Positions 35,538-44,195 of a stretch of DNA of 64,000 nucleotides are shown here, piece by piece (position 1 is the stretch's first letter; each line of letters starts with the position of its first letter). The position numbers and the translations under genes are program-made. Below the pieces are notes generated by a model. It saw only the letters and a list, made by a program, of their open reading frames with translations. It was not told the origin of the DNA and did no database searches. Location of the stretch: the NCBI GenBank assembly GCA_041905525.1, contig JAYRKY010000012.1, positions 1 to 64,000 on the forward strand, written 5' to 3'. This stretch comes from SHVO01 sp041905525 (GTDB lineage Bacteria; Pseudomonadota; Alphaproteobacteria; Rhodospirillales; Rhodospirillaceae).

Positions 35538-37016
35538 ATGAGAACGCTGCGTGTCTTTCTCGTAACCGTCTTGGTGGTGGCGCTGACCGCCTGCACACGC
35601 GCGCCCGAAGCGGACAGATTGAAGTCCGACATGCAGGTCCTGATCGACGAGAACTTCGCACCCGGGCTGCTCGAAGTCGTGTCGGCGCGGCAGACGCGCG
35701 TTATTCCCTACGTTGTGGCTGGCGAGAAAGTCCGCGTCGGTTACGACGCCGCGCTTCGCTTGAAACGGGACCATCGTTTCGGCGCCTGGGACCAGATCAA
35801 CATCGCGACCTTGGCCCTTCTTCTCGACGCGCCGCCCACTGAAATTCGCGGCATCAAGCCCAGCGGCAACGCCGCCGGTGACATGATTTCGATCAGGGGA
35901 GGATTGACCTACCTGACCGCCGGTGACGCATGGAAACTCGACGTCACGCCCCCGGCGACCGCACCGCAGGAACCTAACGGTTTCGTTCTGGTCTCGGATT
36001 TCCGCGCCGCGGTCAAACGGCGTGTTGATGCTTTCAATGCAATGTGGCGCGCCTCGCGGACCGCGATTTCCTACGACGAATGGAAGCGGGCGCGCCGTGC
36101 CGTCGCGGGACGCACGGCGAGGCACGACGGCGGCTTCTCGGTCGCAACGGATATCGAAGGTTCGGTGTATTGGCATCTGGGAGACGCCGCCGCGCGCACC
36201 GCCGACAACGAGAATATCCCTTTTGCCAATGTCGCCGCCGAGGGGCCTCAGGAAGCGTTGGATTTCTTGCGCGACGGCAGGGTCAGCGCCGTCATCATGC
36301 GCAATACGGAAGCGTCTCTCGCCGCCAACGGCTTGGCGCCTTACGACGCCAGCGGTCCTTATAAATTGGAAGCGCTGGCCGCGCTCTATCCCGAACCCGT
36401 CCATGTCATCGTCAAGGACGGCAGCCCCCTAGGCTCTCCGGCCGAGCTTTTCGGTAAACACGTGGGCGTCGCCGGGACGGAGCGGGTCGACGCGGTGGAA
36501 GCCGAGGCGGTGCTGCGCGGTCATGGCGTCCCGCTGTCGGCGCTCGCGGCGCCCCTCGTGGCGGTTCCCACCGATGAGGCGCTCGATCAGCTGGAGGCCG
36601 GCGCCTTCGACGCGCTCGTTGTGACGGCGCCGCTGCCTAGCGCGCCGCTGCGCCGCTTCGCCGCCCGCAGGCCGATCCGGCTCCTGCCGTTCGACAGCGA
36701 TGCAATCGCATTCCTGACAAGCGGCGTTGCGAATTATGTCGCGATCACGATTCCGGCGCGGACTTATCCAGGACAGACCCGCCCCCTCGCCGCTGTGGCA
36801 GCAGTGGCCATGCTTGTCTCGGTCGACACAGTGCCCGCGAAGGAGACGAGCGGGCTCCTGGACCTCATGCTCGGCCGGGTCGACTACCTCCCCCTCGGAA
36901 GCTTGACGGGCGCCATGGTGGGCCGTGCGGACGCCCGCAGGCCCATGACCCTGCCCTGGCATGCCGGGGCCATCGCCTTCTTCGAAGTGACCAAGGAGCC
37001 GGCCGCCAAACCCTAA
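35538..37016 (+). CDS. TAXI/PhnD-like substrate-binding lipoprotein
   Basis: A 492-aa lipoprotein (signal peptide with lipobox LTAC, residues 16-19) built as a periplasmic binding protein. The first domain contains KVRVGYDAALRLKR and the second VHVIVKDGSPLGSPAELFGKH-type sequence with VGVAGTERVDAVEAEA, as in TAXI (TRAP-associated) and PhnD-like ligand-binding proteins. No TRAP or ABC permease is encoded next to it, so it may work as an orphan receptor. The ligand is unknown. Confidence 0.65.
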   Translation: MRTLRVFLVTVLVVALTACTRAPEADRLKSDMQVLIDENFAPGLLEVVSARQTRVIPYVVAGEKVRVGYDAALRLKRDHRFGAWDQINIATLALLLDAPPTEIRGIKPSGNAAGDMISIRGGLTYLTAGDAWKLDVTPPATAPQEPNGFVLVSDFRAAVKRRVDAFNAMWRASRTAISYDEWKRARRAVAGRTARHDGGFSVATDIEGSVYWHLGDAAARTADNENIPFANVAAEGPQEALDFLRDGRVSAVIMRNTEASLAANGLAPYDASGPYKLEALAALYPEPVHVIVKDGSPLGSPAELFGKHVGVAGTERVDAVEAEAVLRGHGVPLSALAAPLVAVPTDEALDQLEAGAFDALVVTAPLPSAPLRRFAARRPIRLLPFDSDAIAFLTSGVANYVAITIPARTYPGQTRPLAAVAAVAMLVSVDTVPAKETSGLLDLMLGRVDYLPLGSLTGAMVGRADARRPMTLPWHAGAIAFFEVTKEPAAKP

Positions 37017-37221
37017 GCACGTTCCACGTGAATTTGGGCCGGCTCCGCATACCAAACGCCCACATCATGCATATTTTTTAGTCATGATTTTTTAACGACT
37101 AAATTTTGGGCGTTTTTTCGCAGCACCACCGGCATGCTCCCGGGACGGTCCAAAACTCCAACCCTTTGGATTCGGCTCTGAATCAGTCGCGGTGCGGCAT
37201 AAATGCTGCATCGCAAAAAGA

Positions 37222-37237
37222 TGGCACGACCCTTGCA
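37222..37237 (+). promoter_or_regulatory. sigma54 (RpoN) promoter of the porin-amtB-glnK region
   Basis: The sequence TGGCAC-gaccc-TTGCA is a perfect match to the -24/-12 consensus (GG and GC 10 bp apart). It lies 97 nt before the porin start and fits nitrogen control through NtrC of the following genes. Confidence 0.85.
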
Positions 37238-37333
37238 ATGAGGTTTAGCGGGCCGGTGCCCGACGGACGGAAGCGACATCGCGGGGAAGCGCGGAGCTCC
37301 GGTCCGGAGAACCCAAATGCGAGAGGGGATAAG

Positions 37334-38035
37334 ATGAACAAGAAAATGGTCGGACTGCTTGGTGCGGTCTTTGCGTTCGCTGCGCCTGTTGCGGCCAGCG
37401 CCCAGGACAGCGCGATGCCCGGCACCTTCACGGGCAACATCGCGCTCACCAACGATTATGTGTTCCGCGGCATCACGCAGAGCAACCAGGACCCGGCCGT
37501 CCAGGGCGGATTGGACTGGGACAGCGGCGCGGGGGTTTATCTCGGCACCTGGGCCTCGTCGATCGAGTTCGGCGACGACGCCAGCATGGAGCTCGACCTG
37601 TACGGCGGCTATCGCGGATCGGTCGACAATTTCACCTACGACCTCGGGTTCCTCTACTACGCATACCCCGGCGCCTCGGCGAAGGGCTATGAGTTCTGGG
37701 AAGTCTACGCGAAGGCCGGTTACAACTTCGGCCCGATGGCCGCGACGGTCGGCGTCAACTATACCCCGGACAATTTCGGCGCCACGAACAACGATCAGTC
37801 GATCTACTACAGCGCGGTTTTGTCCGCGCCGATCGGCGACATGTTCGCCATCTCCGCCGGCGCCGGCTACTCCGCGCTGGAAGGCGTGAAGAACTACGCC
37901 GATTGGAACATCGGCGGCACGATCAACGTCCCGCAGTGGTTCAGCCTCGACCTTCGCTACTACAACACCGATTTGCACTCGGCGGGCAGCCTCTCCGACG
38001 ACCGCTTCGTCGTGAAAATTTCCAGAGCTTTCTAA
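37334..38035 (+). CDS. TorF-family putative porin (Gcw_chp)
   Basis: A 233-aa outer-membrane beta-barrel. The signal peptide ends at ASAQD. The mature part repeats aromatic/Gly strands such as GNIALTNDYVFRGITQS and ends in Phe (VVKISRAF), as needed for barrel insertion. It matches the Gcw_chp/TorF group. It sits behind a sigma54 promoter and directly before amtB, so it may admit ammonium or another nitrogen compound across the outer membrane. That substrate is an inference. Confidence 0.85.
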   Translation: MNKKMVGLLGAVFAFAAPVAASAQDSAMPGTFTGNIALTNDYVFRGITQSNQDPAVQGGLDWDSGAGVYLGTWASSIEFGDDASMELDLYGGYRGSVDNFTYDLGFLYYAYPGASAKGYEFWEVYAKAGYNFGPMAATVGVNYTPDNFGATNNDQSIYYSAVLSAPIGDMFAISAGAGYSALEGVKNYADWNIGGTINVPQWFSLDLRYYNTDLHSAGSLSDDRFVVKISRAF

Positions 38036-38047
38036 TCCTACCGATAT

Positions 38048-38080
38048 CCGCCGCGGCCCCCTGGCCGCGGCGGTCCTCTT
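38048..38080 (+). terminator. hairpin between porin and amtB
   Basis: A perfect 11-bp GC stem, CCGCCGCGGCC-ccct-GGCCGCGGCGG, is followed by TCCTCTTTAA. It can terminate partially after the porin or stabilise its mRNA, setting the ratio of porin to amtB. Confidence 0.65.
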
Positions 38081-38107
38081 TAACGACCCAAATGGGGGAG
38101 CAACCAG

Positions 38108-39526
38108 ATGAAACGTTTGAGGACTACGATAACTGCAATGGTGTGGGCGGTCTTCGCGCTCACGCTGTCCGCGCCGGCCATGCACGGCGCCTTCGCGCAA
38201 GACGCCGCTCCTGCGGCCGAAGCCGCCGCCCCTGCGGAAGCCCCGGCGGCTGAAGCTGCGGCGCCCGCGGCCGCCCCTGCGGCTGAACCGGCTGCGCCGG
38301 CCGGCCCGTCGTTCGACACCGGCGATACCGCGTGGATGCTCACCTCTACCGCCCTCGTCCTTCTCATGACGATCCCGGGCCTGGCGCTCTTCTACGGCGG
38401 CATGGTCCGCAAGAAGAACGTGCTCGCCACGGTGATGCAGAGCTTTGCCATCACCTGTCTCATCACCGTGCTCTGGATGGTCGCGGGCTACAGCCTCGCG
38501 TTCACCGAGGGCTCGTCGCTGATCGGCGGCACCAGTCGCCTGTTCCTCGCCGGAATGGGTCTCGACAGCGTGCATCCGCTGGCCGCGACCATTCCTGAAT
38601 CGGTCTTCATGACCTTTCAGATGACCTTCGCCATCATCACCCCGGCCCTGATCTGCGGCGCGGTGGCTGACCGCATGAAGTTCTCCGCCCTGATGATCTT
38701 CATCGCGGTGTGGAGCCTCGTCGTGTACGTGCCGATCGCGCACTGGGTGTGGGGCGGCGGCTTCCTCGGTACCGCGGGCGTTCTCGACTACGCCGGCGGC
38801 ACGGTCGTTCACATCAACGCCGGCGTGGCGGGCCTTGTCGCCGCCATCATGCTCGGCAAGCGCATCGGCTACGGCACGGAACCGCTTCCGCCGCACAACC
38901 TGGTGCTCAGCGTCACCGGCGCTGCGCTCCTGTGGGTCGGCTGGTTCGGCTTCAACGCCGGCTCCGCCGCTGGCGCCAGCATGAACGCCGGCATGGCCAT
39001 GGCCGTGACCCAGATCGCCACTGCGGCCGCCGGCCTCGCGTGGATGATTATCGAATGGGCATTCAAGGGTAAACCGAGCGTTCTCGGCATCATCTCCGGC
39101 GCCGTCGGCGGCCTCGTGGCGATCACGCCGGCCTCCGGCTTCGTCGATCCGATGGGCGCGCTGATCATCGGCCTCGTGGCCGGCGTCGGCTGCTACCTCG
39201 GCGCCACCGCCCTCAAGCATGCCCTTGGTTACGACGACAGCTTGGATGCCTTCGGCGTCCACGGTGTCGGCGGCATCATCGGCGCCGTGCTCACCGGTGT
39301 CTTCGCCCGCGAAGCCATCAGCCCGATCGATGCGCACGGCCTCATCGAAGGCAACAGCGCCCAGGTCGTCACACAGCTCTACGGTGTCGGCGTCACCGTC
39401 GTTTACTGCGCCATCGCTACTGCGATCATTCTCAAGGTGGTGGATCTCATCGTGGGTCTCCGCGTCGAGAAGGACGAAGAGCGCGAAGGGTTGGATATCG
39501 TCCTCCACGGCGAGGTCGTGAACTAA
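38108..39526 (+). CDS. amtB: ammonium transporter
   Basis: A 472-aa protein with an N-terminal signal peptide, then an unusual Ala/Pro/Glu linker at about residues 33-66, then the eleven-helix Amt fold starting near TAWMLTSTALVLLMTIPGL. Family marks are GLALFYGGMVRKKN, the pore His region VHGVGGIIGAVLTG, and VHINAGVAGLVAA. It moves ammonium/ammonia across the inner membrane. The PII gene glnK follows, which normally blocks AmtB when nitrogen is plentiful. Confidence 0.95.
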   Translation: MKRLRTTITAMVWAVFALTLSAPAMHGAFAQDAAPAAEAAAPAEAPAAEAAAPAAAPAAEPAAPAGPSFDTGDTAWMLTSTALVLLMTIPGLALFYGGMVRKKNVLATVMQSFAITCLITVLWMVAGYSLAFTEGSSLIGGTSRLFLAGMGLDSVHPLAATIPESVFMTFQMTFAIITPALICGAVADRMKFSALMIFIAVWSLVVYVPIAHWVWGGGFLGTAGVLDYAGGTVVHINAGVAGLVAAIMLGKRIGYGTEPLPPHNLVLSVTGAALLWVGWFGFNAGSAAGASMNAGMAMAVTQIATAAAGLAWMIIEWAFKGKPSVLGIISGAVGGLVAITPASGFVDPMGALIIGLVAGVGCYLGATALKHALGYDDSLDAFGVHGVGGIIGAVLTGVFAREAISPIDAHGLIEGNSAQVVTQLYGVGVTVVYCAIATAIILKVVDLIVGLRVEKDEEREGLDIVLHGEVVN

Positions 39527-39557
39527 CCCCTAGGGGAAGTGGGGACGCGCTCGACAG

Positions 39558-39596
39558 AGTTCGCCACATGCGAAGGCTTCTTCGGTGTGGCGAACT
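39558..39596. repeat. inverted repeat between amtB and glnK
   Basis: Perfect 11-bp arms AGTTCGCCACA and TGTGGCGAACT are separated by 17 nt that contain a small secondary palindrome (CGAA/TTCG). It could be a terminator, an mRNA processing hairpin or a protein-binding site. Confidence 0.6.
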
Positions 39597-39731
39597 TTCC
39601 CCCCTCGATCCCCGGATGGTAAGCTTGGGCTCTCGGCAACCTTACGTCCGCGCCGATCAGCCCCACGCAGTACGAAGACAGTTCGCGGTGCAAATCGCGA
39701 TCACCGGTACATCCGAACAGGAGACCTAGAG

Positions 39732-40070
39732 ATGAAAAAAATCGAAGCGATTATCCGGCCATTCAAGCTGGATGAAGTGAAGAAAGCGCTGAATGACATC
39801 GGCGTGCAGGGTTTGACCGTGCTTGAGGTCAAGGGTTTCGGCCGCCAGAAGGGCCACACCGAGTTGTATCGCGGCGCGGAGTACGTCGTTGACCTCGTGC
39901 CGAAAGTGAAGATCGACGTGGTGGTCGACGACCCGCAGGTCGAACCGGCCATCGAAGCGATCCGCAGCGCCGCCCAAAGCGGCAAGATCGGCGACGGCAA
40001 AATTTTCGTATCGCCGGTCAGCGAAGTCGTGCGCATCCGTACAGGTGAGCGCGGCGCCTCGGCGATCTAG
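39732..40070 (+). CDS. glnK: nitrogen regulatory protein PII
   Basis: A 112-aa PII protein binding ATP/ADP and 2-oxoglutarate. It carries the uridylylation Tyr51 in the T-loop (TELYRGAEYVVDLVPK) and the signatures MKKIEAIIRPFKLDEV and GKIGDGKIFVSPV. Next to amtB it is the GlnK type that docks onto AmtB. The ATG at 39732 is the natural start; there is a GAGACC-like ribosome region upstream. Confidence 0.95.
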   Translation: MKKIEAIIRPFKLDEVKKALNDIGVQGLTVLEVKGFGRQKGHTELYRGAEYVVDLVPKVKIDVVVDDPQVEPAIEAIRSAAQSGKIGDGKIFVSPVSEVVRIRTGERGASAI

Positions 40071-40090
40071 CCATGTGACTGCTGTTTCGT

Positions 40091-40153
40091 AGGTCCCCCC
40101 CAGGGACCTCACCTAGAGCCGGCCAGGGACCTCCCCCCTGCGCCGGCTTTTTT
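40091..40153 (+). terminator. terminator after glnK
   Basis: Two hairpins follow each other. AGGTCCC/GGGACCT lies at 40091-40109. The arms AGCCGGC (40117-40123) and GCCGGCT (40142-40148) end in a T run. The second is a typical intrinsic terminator. Confidence 0.8.
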
Positions 40154-40191
40154 CTTGCCCACGCGGCGGTCGATAGAAACGCCGTACAAAT

Positions 40192-41562
40192 TTATGCCGG
40201 GGCGCCCGTGAATCCGCCCACCGCCTTCATGAAGGCGCTCGCGAACGGCGCCATACGCGCCTCGGTGAACATCGGGCCCACCAGTTGCACACCGAAGGGC
40301 AGCCCCCGCGGATTGATGCCCGCGGGAACTGCGAAGGCCGCAAGATCCAGGATATTCGCGAAGCCGGTATAAAGACTGAACTTCCAGGGCAGCGCGATCG
40401 GGTCGGCCTCCACTTCGGCGGCCGTCGTTTGGATGGGCGACGTCGGCGCGAGCAGGAACTCCGCCCCGGAGAAGAGCCCGGCAACCTCGCGCTTCAGGGC
40501 TTCCAGTTTGTGGATCCCGGCGAAGACCTCCGTTGCCTTCCGATCCTTGTTTCCCAAGATCAGCTTCACCACGTTGGGATGGCACTCTGCCTCGTGCGCT
40601 TCCATGAACGCACCAAGATCCACGACACGTTCGGCGATGAAACCGGCGCCGTACAACAGCCCGCCCGCCTCGCGGAACGGCGCGAAATCGACCTCCCGCT
40701 TCTTTCCGCCGATGCTTTCCATCCGGGCAACGGCCGCGGCGAACATTTGTGCATTTTCCGTATCGCCGAAGAATTCCAGATCCGCCGCCTTCGGCACGGC
40801 GAAAGTGAAACTGCCCGGCGTGGCGGCGGGGATCGAAACGCGCACACGCGAATAGATATCCGCCGGATCCATTTCCGCCAGCGCGTCCAATACAGTCATG
40901 GCATCCTCGACGCTGTGCGACAGCACCGACACGCAATCGATCGAGCGATTACACGGCACCACGCCGGAGGCGGAGATGATTCCCCGCGTCGGCTTCAGGC
41001 CGACGATATTGTTGAACGCGGCGGGGATGCGCCCCGAACCCGCGGTGTCACTGCCGAGGGCGAACGGTACGATACCCGCGCCCACCGCCACGGCGGAGCC
41101 CGAGCTTGACCCGCCGGCCACGTAGTCGCGCCCGAAGACGGAGCGCGGGGCGCCATAGGGCGTGCGCAAGCCCGCTGTTCCGGTTGCGAACTGATCCATG
41201 TTGGTCTTGCCGATGATGACAGCGCCCGCGGCTTCAAGCCGGCGGATGGCGAAGGCGGTTTCCTTCGGCCTGTAGGCGTAGGCGGGGCAGCCCGCGGTCG
41301 TGTCGTAGCCCGCGAGATCCATATTGTCCTTGATGGCGCACGGCAGGCCGAACAGCGGCATCTTGGCGCGTGCGGACGCGTCGAGCGCTTCGAGCATCTT
41401 CACTCTGGCCTCAATCGCGTCGGCGGGAATGCGTGTGATCCAGACACCCGTTCCTACATAAGTATCGGCCCGGCGAACCGCCTCGGAGACGATGTCTGCG
41501 ACGCGCGCGCCGGCGGCATAGGCGGCGCGAATCTCGGGAAGCGTGAAACGCAGAGTCTTCAT
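40192..41562 (-). CDS. allophanate hydrolase-type amidase (AtzF-like amidase domain only)
   Basis: A 456-aa amidase-signature enzyme. The Ser-cisSer-Lys triad is visible: Lys78 in AIKDNMD, the SSS run at 152-154 in GGSSSGSA, and Ser176 in DTAGSGR. It resembles the N-terminal amidase domain of AtzF (DNMDLAGYDTTAGCPAYAYRP), which splits allophanate towards ammonia. The full AtzF has about 600 aa with a C-terminal domain that is missing here. No urea carboxylase is adjacent. Its place beside amtB-glnK supports a nitrogen-scavenging role. Confidence 0.8.
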   Translation of the reverse strand: MKTLRFTLPEIRAAYAAGARVADIVSEAVRRADTYVGTGVWITRIPADAIEARVKMLEALDASARAKMPLFGLPCAIKDNMDLAGYDTTAGCPAYAYRPKETAFAIRRLEAAGAVIIGKTNMDQFATGTAGLRTPYGAPRSVFGRDYVAGGSSSGSAVAVGAGIVPFALGSDTAGSGRIPAAFNNIVGLKPTRGIISASGVVPCNRSIDCVSVLSHSVEDAMTVLDALAEMDPADIYSRVRVSIPAATPGSFTFAVPKAADLEFFGDTENAQMFAAAVARMESIGGKKREVDFAPFREAGGLLYGAGFIAERVVDLGAFMEAHEAECHPNVVKLILGNKDRKATEVFAGIHKLEALKREVAGLFSGAEFLLAPTSPIQTTAAEVEADPIALPWKFSLYTGFANILDLAAFAVPAGINPRGLPFGVQLVGPMFTEARMAPFASAFMKAVGGFTGAPA

Positions 41563-41827
41563 GGTCGGCGACCTTTTTCAGGGCTTGTAAGCACCGGCTT
41601 CGCTACGGCGGTACGGAAGATTTTCCTTGTGCAGTGCACACTTGGGGAGCGCAGGCAGCCTAAGTACTCGATTTTTCCGCGTCAATTCCGCGTCTCGGTA
41701 AGGACAGCTTACCAATTGGCGCGGTTATCCACAGATGAACTGGATTTTACCTAAACATCCCCTTGCGCGGCGTGGGATCGGATGTAAAGAACAGCCCGGA
41801 ACAGCTACGTTTTTTGAAGGGATCACG
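41563..41827. other. intergenic region before pckG
   Basis: About 265 nt between the divergent amidase and PEP carboxykinase genes. It is relatively AT-rich near 41690-41760 and should contain both promoters. I see no further gene or clear operator. Confidence 0.5.
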
Positions 41828-43651
41828 GTGAATAAGGACGTACGGGCGGCCACCAGCAACGCCAAACTCAACGCGCTGGTGAATGACATCGCGACTTTGT
41901 GCAAACCTGATCGCATTCACTGGTGCGACGGCTCCCAGGAAGAATACGACGCGCTCTGCGATCAGATGGTGAAGGGCGGCACGTTCATCCGCCTCAATGA
42001 GCACAAGCGACCCAACTCTTATCTCTGCCGTTCGCACCCGGGCGACGTCGCGCGCGTGGAGCACCGAACCTTCATCTGCACGAAGGACAAGGACGACAGC
42101 GGTCCGACCAATAACTGGGCCGATCCGGCCGAGATGCGCGAGACCCTGAAGGGCCTGTTCTCCGGCTGCATGCGCGGCCGCACCATGTACGTGATCCCGT
42201 TCTCGATGGGTCCGCTGGGTTCGGATATCGCCCACATCGGCATCCAGATCACCGACTCCGCCTATGCCGCCGTCAACATGCGCATCATGACCCGTATGGG
42301 CAAGAAGGTGCTCGACGTTCTCGGCGACGGCGATTTCGTGCCGTGCATTCACTCGGTCGGCGCCCCTCTCGAGCCGGGCCAGCAGGATGTCGCGTGGCCG
42401 TGCAACGAACAGAAGTACATCGTGCACTTCCCCGAAGACCACGAGATCTGGTCGTTCGGGTCCGGATACGGCGGCAACGCGCTCCTCGGCAAGAAGTGCT
42501 TTGCCCTGCGCATAGCCTCGGTGATGGGGCGCGACGAAGGCTGGCTGGCCGAGCACATGCTCATCGTCGGTCTTGAGTCTCCGAAGGGCGAAAAGACTTA
42601 TGTCGGCGCCGCGTTCCCGTCGGCGTGCGGCAAGACGAACCTTGCCATGATCATCCCGCCCCAGGGGTTCGAAGGCTGGAAGGCCTGGACCGTCGGCGAC
42701 GATATCGCCTGGATCAAGCCGGCCGCCGACGGCACGTTGCGCGCCATCAATCCGGAAGCCGGTTACTTCGGCGTCGCTCCCGGGACCTCGGACAAGACCA
42801 ATCCGAATGCGATGAAGCTCGTCGAGCGCAACTGCATCTTCACCAATGTCGCTCTCACCGATGACGGCGATGTCTGGTGGGAAGGCATGACCGACGAAGC
42901 GCCGGCCCATCTGATCGACTGGCAAGGTAAGGACTGGACGCCCGGCTGCGGACGTCCGGCCGCGCACCCCAACGCGCGCTTCACCGCGCCGGCCGTCCTT
43001 TGCCCGATCCTCGATCCGGCGTGGGACGACCCGAAGGGCGTGCCGATCAGCGCCTTCGTGTTCGGCGGCCGTATGAGCCATACCTTCCCGCTGGTGTTCC
43101 AGTCCTTCAACTGGGACCACGGCGTATACCTCGCCGCAACCATGGGCTCCGAAGCCACCGCCGCCGCCGAGAACCAGGCGGCCGTGCGCCGCGATCCGAT
43201 GGCGATGCTTCCGTTCTGCGGTTACAACATGGCGGACTATTTCTCGCACTGGCTCTCGATCGGCGAAAAGGTGAAGAACCCGCCGGCGATCTTCCGCGTC
43301 AATTGGTTCCGCAAGGACGAGAACGGCAAGTTCATGTGGCCCGGCTATGGCCAGAACATGCGCGCGCTCGCTTGGATCGTCGACCGAGTGCATGGCCGCG
43401 GCGAAGCGGTGGAAAGCCCGTTCGGCTTCATGCCGCGCTATCAGGACTTGAAATGGGACGGCCTCGCCTTCGATAAGTCGAAGTTCCAAAGCCTGATGCA
43501 GATCGACCGCACCGCCGCGCTGCGCGAGATCGACGATCAGAAGAGCCTCTTCGACCGTTTTGGACCGCGCACCCCCGCTGTGCTGATCAAGCAGCAAGGT
43601 GAAGTCCGCAAGCGCGTCGAAAGCGCCAACGAAGTCTGGCACGCCGCGTAA
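41828..43651 (+). CDS. pckG: phosphoenolpyruvate carboxykinase (GTP)
   Basis: A 607-aa GTP-type PEPCK converting oxaloacetate to phosphoenolpyruvate in gluconeogenesis. The kinase loop FPSACGKTNLAM is clear, as are RPNSYLCRSHPGDVARVE and GSGYGGNALLGKKC. I chose the GTG at 41828, preceded by GAAGGG, because it gives the family length; the frame is open 31 codons further upstream. Its intrinsic terminator has been split by the casposon insertion. Confidence 0.95.
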   Translation: MNKDVRAATSNAKLNALVNDIATLCKPDRIHWCDGSQEEYDALCDQMVKGGTFIRLNEHKRPNSYLCRSHPGDVARVEHRTFICTKDKDDSGPTNNWADPAEMRETLKGLFSGCMRGRTMYVIPFSMGPLGSDIAHIGIQITDSAYAAVNMRIMTRMGKKVLDVLGDGDFVPCIHSVGAPLEPGQQDVAWPCNEQKYIVHFPEDHEIWSFGSGYGGNALLGKKCFALRIASVMGRDEGWLAEHMLIVGLESPKGEKTYVGAAFPSACGKTNLAMIIPPQGFEGWKAWTVGDDIAWIKPAADGTLRAINPEAGYFGVAPGTSDKTNPNAMKLVERNCIFTNVALTDDGDVWWEGMTDEAPAHLIDWQGKDWTPGCGRPAAHPNARFTAPAVLCPILDPAWDDPKGVPISAFVFGGRMSHTFPLVFQSFNWDHGVYLAATMGSEATAAAENQAAVRRDPMAMLPFCGYNMADYFSHWLSIGEKVKNPPAIFRVNWFRKDENGKFMWPGYGQNMRALAWIVDRVHGRGEAVESPFGFMPRYQDLKWDGLAFDKSKFQSLMQIDRTAALREIDDQKSLFDRFGPRTPAVLIKQQGEVRKRVESANEVWHAA

Positions 43652-43680
43652 GCGTTGCCGCCAGAAGAAATGAAAAGGCC

Positions 43681-43695
43681 CGGTGCAAATACCGG
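43681..43695. repeat. left target-site duplication of the casposon
   Basis: The 15-nt sequence CGGTGCAAATACCGG is repeated directly at 52594-52608. Together with flanking bases it forms the hairpin of the pckG/aqp terminator (GGCCCGGT-gcaaat-ACCGGGCC). Because the inverted repeat starts with G residues, the duplication could be read as 13, 15 or 17 nt; 15 nt fits casposons. Confidence 0.85.
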
Positions 43696-43754
43696 GGGGT
43701 ATAGTTATCTCCGCCAGAAATAAATACGGCCCCCGCCTCAAAACGGGGGCCGTT
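43696..43754 (+). repeat. left terminal inverted repeat of the casposon
   Basis: 59 bp beginning GGGGTATAGTTATCTCCGCC. The reverse complement is at 52535-52593, with a single difference (position 43741, A against C). The inner part holds the 10-bp stem ACGGCCCCCG/CGGGGGCCGT (43726-43753) followed by TCTTTTT, which works as an intrinsic terminator for transcripts entering from pckG. Confidence 0.95.
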
Positions 43755-43765
43755 CTTTTTGCGCT

Positions 43766-44155
43766 TCAGGGTTTTGGAATAGGAGTCAATACAAGTAGCC
43801 CGCAGGCCGCAGCCACAATACCTCCCAAAAAAAGGAGTCCCGAGCCTATGACGGTCACATATGCGCAGCAGTGAAACTCTGATGCGCGATCTAGATTTTG
43901 TCCTGGGCCTTGTGCAGCGTTTCCATAGTGGAGCTGAGCAAGATAAGCAAAAACCATTGTCAGCACTGCGGAAAAAGCCCCCAACGCGAAAAGAATCATG
44001 GCAACTATCAGCGCTCTTGAGCCTGCCTTCGTGTTGCCGATGAAGGTAAGAACTGAAATAGCTGCCCCTCCATTCAGGATGAAAAGCAGCTTAGTTCCCT
44101 CAAGGGCATATTTCATCCCCTCCGCCCAATGCCACTGGGTACCATTCACTGCCAT
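43766..44155 (-). CDS. casposon membrane protein (hypothetical)
   Basis: A 129-aa protein with three hydrophobic helices (KLLFILNGGAAISVLTFIG, ALIVAMILFALGAFSAVLTM, VIGSGLLFLGGIVAAACGLL). The ATG at 44155 has a GAGGA ribosome site; a longer frame starting at 44218 overlaps the upstream gene. No family was recognised. It is the last gene of the leftward operon, 11 nt inside the repeat. Together with the preceding tail-anchored protein it may form a membrane pair, possibly cargo. Confidence 0.65.
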   Translation of the reverse strand: MAVNGTQWHWAEGMKYALEGTKLLFILNGGAAISVLTFIGNTKAGSRALIVAMILFALGAFSAVLTMVFAYLAQLHYGNAAQGPGQNLDRASEFHCCAYVTVIGSGLLFLGGIVAAACGLLVLTPIPKP

Positions 44156-44195
44156 TATATATTTCCTCGTGCGTGCACGATCATCATCCTCGCTG

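Noticed and set aside
37082..39508. An 808-aa minus-strand open frame across the porin and amtB
   Set aside because: It is antisense to two clear genes, has His/Arg/Asp-rich low-complexity composition and no family features.
43679..43696. The flanking 18-bp direct repeat as a recombinase att site
   Set aside because: It equals the host terminator hairpin, and its length is explained by a 15-bp duplication plus shared G/C bases of the inverted repeats.
41747..43741. A 664-aa minus-strand open frame opposite pckG
   Set aside because: It is a frame shadow of a highly conserved enzyme gene in GC-rich DNA.
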